From Acidimicrobiales bacterium (GTDB taxonomy: Bacteria > Actinomycetota > Acidimicrobiia > Acidimicrobiales > MedAcidi-G1), in NCBI GenBank assembly GCA_014237715.1, contig JAAZZG010000010.1, positions 1 through 64,000 of the forward strand: a stretch of 64,000 nucleotides of DNA, read 5' to 3'. This document shows positions 60,160 to 64,000 of the stretch, piece by piece. The notes below the pieces were generated by a model. The model saw only the letters and a list, made by a program, of their open reading frames with translations. It did not search any database and was not told the DNA's origin. Position numbers and translations under genes: made by a program. Positions within the stretch are counted from its first letter, which is position 1. Every line of letters begins with the position of its first letter.

Positions 60160-60713
60160 CCGGGGAGATGATCCGACGCCCCATCAAAAGGATCGACCGC
60201 ACGTTCTCATTCCTCGACCTGTGTAACTTCACGGCCTTCACCGACCAGGAGGGTGACGTCGCGGCGTTCGACGTGGTGACCGCGTTCCGGGCCGTCGTGC
60301 GACAGGTGGCATCTGAACGGGGGGTGCGACTCGCCAAGTGGTTGGGTGACGGGGTCATGATGGTCGGCGTCGAACCGGAGGACCTGGTTGAGGCCGTGGT
60401 CGACATCGAGGTTCTAATCGATGAGGCGAACTCTCCGTTGCCCATGCGGGCCGGCATCGCCCGGGGTCCGGTCATGCTCATTGACGGCGACGACTACGTC
60501 GGGCCTGCAGTCAATCTGGCGGCCCGGCTCTGCGACCTCGCCAAAGCCCACCAGGTGCTTGCCGAAAAGGGAACTGTCACCCCGCTGATGACCAACATCG
60601 AGGAACGGGCGTTCATTAGCCAGCAGATCAAGGGGTTCGAGAAGGGGATCGACGTTGTCCGGCTGGTTCCGTTGGGCGGAGACGCCCACGGATCCAGTGG
60701 CGGTCCGTACTGA
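60156..60713 (+). CDS. Single-domain class III adenylate/guanylate cyclase
   Basis: The 185-residue product is little more than a class III cyclase catalytic domain. Metal aspartates lie in FSFLDLCNFTAFT and KWLGDGVMMVG; the latter also carries the purine-selecting Lys. DDYVGPAVNLAARLCD supplies the second purine residue (Asp) and the transition-state Asn and Arg, and KGFEKGIDVVRLVPL is the usual closing strand. Lys/Asp favours ATP, so cAMP is the likely product. No membrane or sensor domain is attached. ATG 60156 overlaps the lgt stop (ATGA). Confidence 0.85.
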   Translation: MTGEMIRRPIKRIDRTFSFLDLCNFTAFTDQEGDVAAFDVVTAFRAVVRQVASERGVRLAKWLGDGVMMVGVEPEDLVEAVVDIEVLIDEANSPLPMRAGIARGPVMLIDGDDYVGPAVNLAARLCDLAKAHQVLAEKGTVTPLMTNIEERAFISQQIKGFEKGIDVVRLVPLGGDAHGSSGGPY

Positions 60714-60739
60714 CCACCTCGAAGGAGGGATCCGGTTCC

Positions 60740-61006
60740 ATGACCCCGTTTGAGACCGACGTCGCCACCGTGCTCGCCGCGCTCCGTGACGGCGAGGTCG
60801 TGTCCTACGGTGAAGTTGCCGCCGAGGCCGGCCACCCGGGTGCTCACCGGGCCGTTGGCCGGTTCCTACGGGACTACGGCGGGCACCACTGGTGGCGTGT
60901 TGTGACCTCAACGGGTCGGTTAGTGCCCGGCCACGAGGTCGAACAGGCCCGCCTGCTGGCTGCCGAGGGCGTGGACGTAAGCGACGGTCGGGTCCGTCCC
61001 GCCTGA
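60740..61006 (+). CDS. Alkyltransferase-like protein (Cys to Trp)
   Basis: An 88-residue protein matching the DNA-binding domain of O6-alkylguanine-DNA alkyltransferases: TPFETDVATVLAALRDGEVV, SYGEVAAEAGHPGAHRAVGR, HHWWRVVTSTGRL. The methyl-accepting PCHR motif is replaced by a tryptophan (HWWRVV), as in ATL proteins, which flag alkylated bases for nucleotide excision repair instead of repairing them. AAGGAGGG lies upstream of ATG 60740. Confidence 0.9.
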   Translation: MTPFETDVATVLAALRDGEVVSYGEVAAEAGHPGAHRAVGRFLRDYGGHHWWRVVTSTGRLVPGHEVEQARLLAAEGVDVSDGRVRPA

Positions 61007-61054
61007 CGACCAGTAGGTGTCGCCTCGAACCTCAGGGTTGGAGGCGCTCGCCGG

Positions 61055-61060
61055 TAGGCT
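61055..61060 (+). promoter_or_regulatory. -10 box of the DEAD-box helicase gene (TAGGCT)
   Basis: CCGGTAGGCT predicts a start near 61067 and a leader of about 130 nt. Confidence 0.5.
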
Positions 61061-61069
61061 GGCGGTATC

Positions 61070-61180
61070 CGTCGGGGTCCTTCGGCCGCTTGTACGCCGA
61101 CCCCTGACGGTCTCGTCACCCGGGAAGAGTGGTGGCGGACCCGCCGAGGCGCGGGTGACGACACGGCGGCACAGCCGCCG
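61070..61180 (+). promoter_or_regulatory. Three-hairpin leader of the DEAD-box helicase gene
   Basis: Hairpin 1: CGTC+GGGGTC (61070-61079) pairs with GACCCC+GACG (61099-61109, one bulged T). Hairpin 2: CGTCACCCG (61114-61122) pairs with CGGGTGACG (61152-61160), enclosing GGCG/CGCC. Hairpin 3: CGGCGGC-aca-GCCGCCG (61164-61180). All stems are perfect or nearly so. The leader fits a cold-shock or autoregulated helicase mRNA; this is inference. Confidence 0.6.
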
Positions 61181-61197
61181 GGAAGCACAGGTTCACC

Positions 61198-62364
61198 ATG
61201 ACGATCCAGTTCGCCGACCTGGGCATTGACCAGGACCTGGTCGAAGTCCTCTCCGAGCGGGGGATAACCACCCCGTTTGATATTCAGTCACTGACCATCC
61301 CCGACGGCCTCGCCGGACGGGATGTCTGCGGAAAGGCCAAGACCGGCTCGGGCAAGACCCTGGCCTTCGGTATCCCGCTGATCCAGCGGCTGCCCCGAGG
61401 AACCCCGAAGCGGCCCACCGGCCTGGTCCTTGTGCCTACTCGCGAGTTGGCCGTTCAGGTCTGCAAGGAACTTGAGCCGCTGGCCGAGGTTCGTGGACTT
61501 CGCATCGAGGCCATCTACGGCGGCACCCCGATCGAGAAGCAGATTGCAGCGCTTACCAGCGGAGTGGACTTTGTAGTCGCCACCCCGGGTCGCATGATCG
61601 ACCTCATCCAGCAGGAGGAACTCTCAGTGGTCGACTTGGCTGGCGTCGTCATCGACGAGGCCGACCGCATGGCCGACATGGGGTTCATGCCCCAGGTCGA
61701 ATGGATCCTCCGGCGGGCCGAGAAAGAGCACCAGACGCTGCTCTTCTCAGCGACCTTGGACGGCATGGTCGGCGCGCTCATCACCCGATACCAGACCGAT
61801 CCGGTGACCCACGAGGTGGCGTCGCGGGAGGTCACCGTTGCCGAGATGGAGCACCGCTTCCTCACGGTCCACGAGATGGACCGGATACGGGTGGCGGCTC
61901 GGATCATTGAGGCATCGAACCGGACGATTGTCTTCTCTCGTACCAAGTGGGGCGCCGACAAGTTGGCGGCGAAGCTTGTGGACGCGGGGGTGGACGCGGC
62001 ACCGATTCACGGCGATCTCCGTCAGGCCCAGCGTGAGAAGGCGTTAGCGGACTTCACCGGCGGGAAGATCAAGTGCCTGGTTGCCACCGACGTGGCTGCC
62101 CGCGGCATCCACGTGGATGATGTCGATGTGGTGATCCACTACGACCCGCCGTCCGATGCCAAGACGTACCTCCACCGGTCGGGTCGGACCGCCCGGGCCG
62201 GCGAGTCCGGCGTGGTGGTCAGCCTCGTGCTCTGGAACGAGGAACTCGAGGTTCGCAAGCTGCTGCGCCGCCTCGGAATGAAGCAGCCGATCGTCGAGGT
62301 GTACTCCAACGACGAGCGGCTCGATGACCTGATGGCGTGGGACCCGGCCGCCGACGCAGCCTGA
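61198..62364 (+). CDS. DEAD-box ATP-dependent RNA helicase
   Basis: The 388-residue product is the two-domain helicase core with hardly any tail. Q-motif region FADLGIDQDLVEVLSERGIT, motif I AKTGSGKTLAF, Ia PTRELAVQV, TPGRMIDL, II VVIDEADRMADMGF, III LFSATLD, then IVFSRTKWGADKLA, V TDVAARGIHVDDVDVVIHYD and VI LHRSGRTARAGESG. DEAD-box proteins of this size unwind short RNA duplexes in ribosome assembly or mRNA decay. Start ATG 61198 follows a strongly folded leader. Confidence 0.94.
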   Translation: MTIQFADLGIDQDLVEVLSERGITTPFDIQSLTIPDGLAGRDVCGKAKTGSGKTLAFGIPLIQRLPRGTPKRPTGLVLVPTRELAVQVCKELEPLAEVRGLRIEAIYGGTPIEKQIAALTSGVDFVVATPGRMIDLIQQEELSVVDLAGVVIDEADRMADMGFMPQVEWILRRAEKEHQTLLFSATLDGMVGALITRYQTDPVTHEVASREVTVAEMEHRFLTVHEMDRIRVAARIIEASNRTIVFSRTKWGADKLAAKLVDAGVDAAPIHGDLRQAQREKALADFTGGKIKCLVATDVAARGIHVDDVDVVIHYDPPSDAKTYLHRSGRTARAGESGVVVSLVLWNEELEVRKLLRRLGMKQPIVEVYSNDERLDDLMAWDPAADAA

Positions 62365-64000
62365 CCTCCCACGAGGTCGATGATCTGGCCGCCGTCCTGG
62401 CGGCCGACCTGCAACGGGTCGATGACCGTCGCGATCGTGGTGTTTTCTTCACGCCATCTGACATAGCCGAACGACTAACCGCTCTCGCGCTCGGCCCCAC
62501 GAACGGTTCGACCGACGGTTCGACATCGGGCACTGTGGCCGACCCGGCGTGTGGCGCCGGGGTGTTTCTGCTGGCCGCCGGCCGACTTCTCGTGGATCAG
62601 GGGGTCGCTGATCCGGCCACCGTGGTCCGGCGCCACCTGTTTGGCGCCGACATCGATCCAGCATCGGTTGAGGCGACCCGTCGCCTTCTTGCGACGTGGG
62701 CGGGCATCGAGCCCGGTGAGGTTGCCGGGGTGGTGGTCGGCGATCCGCTCCACCACGGTCGTGACGTATGGGCTGGATGTCCCGGTGGAGGTGCTAGCAC
62801 CGGGTTCGATGCCGTGGTGGGCAATCCTCCGTTTCTGGGCCAGCTCCGGGCATCCACGGTGGTGTCTGCCGCTGATCGGAAACGACTCCGGTATCGGTTT
62901 CCGGGACTCGTCGCCGCCTACACCGACGTGGCCTGGCTGTTTCTGGCCGCCGGTCTGGACCTGTTGGCCGACGGTGGACGGATGGTGCTGATCCAGCCCC
63001 AGTCGGTGCTGGCCGCCCGTGATGCGGGACCGGTCCGTGATCTCGTCGTCTCGACGGCCCGGCTGGCCGGGATCTGGTGGGACCGCTCGGAGGTGTTCGC
63101 TGGCCATACCGAGGTCTGTGCCCCGGTGGTCGAGCGGTCTCCCTGCGGGCGTGGCCCCCTCCAGGAGAGACCCGTGGAGGTGTTCGTGGATCGGGAGGTC
63201 GTCATCGCCGGTCGGTCGCCGGAACCTGCCGTGGGTGAGACGTGGGGCGGAGTACTGGCCAGTGTGCTCGGCGTACCTCCGGGGGTGCCGTCCGGCGGCG
63301 AGACCACGACGGGCGGCTCCATCGGGACCATGGGAGCGGTGACCGCAGGTTTCCGGCAGCACTTCTACGGGTTGGTGACCGGCGTCGTCGAGCGATCCGG
63401 TCCGGATGACCCGCGACCGTCGATGGTGACCACGGGGTCGGTGGATCCCCTTCACCTTCGTTGGGGAGATCGGCTCTGCCGTTTTGACGGCCGCCGTTGG
63501 CAGGCGCCGGTAGTTGATCTCGATGCCGTGACCGCCGGTGATCCCGAGGTCGGCCGATGGTTCGCCGAGCGTCGCCGACCCAAGCTGTTGGTGGCTTCTC
63601 AGACCGCCGTGGTTGAGGTGGTGGTTGACCAGACGGGCGACCTCGTTCCCGTCACCCCGCTGATCGTCATCGAGCCGGTCGGTAGGGGCCGGGAGACCGA
63701 CATCGAGGTGTTGTGGCGACTCGCGGCAGCATTATCGGCACCGTCGATCACCGCGCTGGCCGTCCGCCGATCCCTCGGGGCGGCCCGGTCCTCTGGCCGG
63801 CTTCGGCTCTCGGCGGCCCAGGTCTCCGATCTTCCGCTGCCGACCGATGCCGGGGCCTGGGACGAAGGGACGGCGTTAGCACGAACGCTGCACCGTTCCT
63901 CCGGGGCGCCTGCGGCTTCCGATACGTGGCGGGCGTTCGGTCGGGTCATGGCCGCGGCCTATGGCGTCGTCGATCCGGAAGCGGTGGCCACGCTCGTGGA
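62337..64000 (+). CDS. N6-adenine DNA methyltransferase, runs off the window
   Basis: An open frame of at least 554 codons continues past the end of the window. GVFFTPSDIAERLTALAL is the usual lead-in of type I/IIG-like methylases. Motif I (SAM binding) is TVADPACGAGVFLLAAGRLL, then HLFGADIDPASVEATRRLL, the catalytic motif IV FDAVVGNPPFLGQL, and LADGGRMVLIQPQSVLAARD. Later sequence (VLGVPPGVPSGG, RWFAERRRPKLLVASQTAVV) resembles a target-recognition region. The start is uncertain: GTG 62337, inside the helicase 3' end, is the first good candidate; CTG 62361 would overlap the helicase stop as CTGA. Whether a nuclease domain follows cannot be seen. Confidence 0.8.
   Translation, partial: MGPGRRRSLTSHEVDDLAAVLAADLQRVDDRRDRGVFFTPSDIAERLTALALGPTNGSTDGSTSGTVADPACGAGVFLLAAGRLLVDQGVADPATVVRRHLFGADIDPASVEATRRLLATWAGIEPGEVAGVVVGDPLHHGRDVWAGCPGGGASTGFDAVVGNPPFLGQLRASTVVSAADRKRLRYRFPGLVAAYTDVAWLFLAAGLDLLADGGRMVLIQPQSVLAARDAGPVRDLVVSTARLAGIWWDRSEVFAGHTEVCAPVVERSPCGRGPLQERPVEVFVDREVVIAGRSPEPAVGETWGGVLASVLGVPPGVPSGGETTTGGSIGTMGAVTAGFRQHFYGLVTGVVERSGPDDPRPSMVTTGSVDPLHLRWGDRLCRFDGRRWQAPVVDLDAVTAGDPEVGRWFAERRRPKLLVASQTAVVEVVVDQTGDLVPVTPLIVIEPVGRGRETDIEVLWRLAAALSAPSITALAVRRSLGAARSSGRLRLSAAQVSDLPLPTDAGAWDEGTALARTLHRSSGAPAASDTWRAFGRVMAAAYGVVDPEAVATLV

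Overview
The window is a contiguous, very high-GC stretch of an actinobacterial chromosome. It most resembles a free-living, probably aquatic, member of the class Acidimicrobiia; that placement is inferred from GC content, gene order and protein style, not from a search. Nearly all of it is a conserved housekeeping region whose order runs parallel to the Mycobacterium tuberculosis segment from rpsB to lexA: rpsB-tsf-pyrH-frr-cdsA-dxr-rseP-ispG, rimP-nusA-ylxR-infB-rbfA-truB-ribF, rpsO-pnp-M16 protease-dapB, dapA-rnj-ftsK, rimO-pgsA-cinA-thpR-recA, miaB-miaA-dapF-hflX and lexA. I see no tRNA, rRNA, insertion sequence, prophage or CRISPR array.

Layout. 1-3845: an accessory pair, a long repeat-rich acidic protein (its 5' end lies outside the window) and a translationally coupled lipoprotein with pentapeptide repeats. 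4062-12583: translation, phospholipid and isoprenoid genes. 12664-20286: the rimP-nusA-infB transcription/translation operon behind a structured leader, then rbfA, truB and ribF. 20300-23794: a TSUP transporter, then an FMN riboswitch controlling ribE-ribBA-ribH. 24252-33663: rpsO and pnp with structured leaders, an M16 peptidase, dapB, SURF1, dapA and RNase J. 33723-41556: ftsK, a cation exchanger, rimO, pgsA, cinA, thpR and msrB. 41587-50951: recA with an SOS box, miaB, miaA and the lysine/diaminopimelate genes dapF, dapC, dapD, dapE, with hflX inside. 50955-53133: lexA and a divergent LysM membrane protein sharing a dense array of LexA boxes, plus a RibD-like reductase. 53528-64000: B12-dependent ribonucleotide reductase, thymidine kinase, an acyl-CoA dehydrogenase, lgt, a small class III nucleotidyl cyclase, an alkyltransferase-like protein, a DEAD-box helicase and the start of an adenine-specific DNA methyltransferase that runs off the end.

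Themes. (1) About thirteen genes have a TAnnnT -10 hexamer ending 6-8 nt before the start codon and no Shine-Dalgarno sequence, so their mRNAs should be leaderless; the box is often CCGGTAnnnT. This resets several start codons. (2) The other transcripts begin with folded leaders: rpsB, rimP, infB, the FMN riboswitch, rpsO, pnp, recA and the DEAD-box helicase. (3) Many essential proteins (S2, IF2, PNPase, RecA, HflX, CdsA, RseP) carry acidic or low-complexity tails, often built from near-identical in-frame DNA repeats. (4) The SOS circuit (recA, lexA, LysM protein) can be read directly, with three box-like sites at exactly 15-bp spacing. (5) Every DAP enzyme after aspartate semialdehyde, by the succinylase branch, is present (dapA, B, C, D, E, F), but DapF has serine where the first catalytic cysteine is expected.
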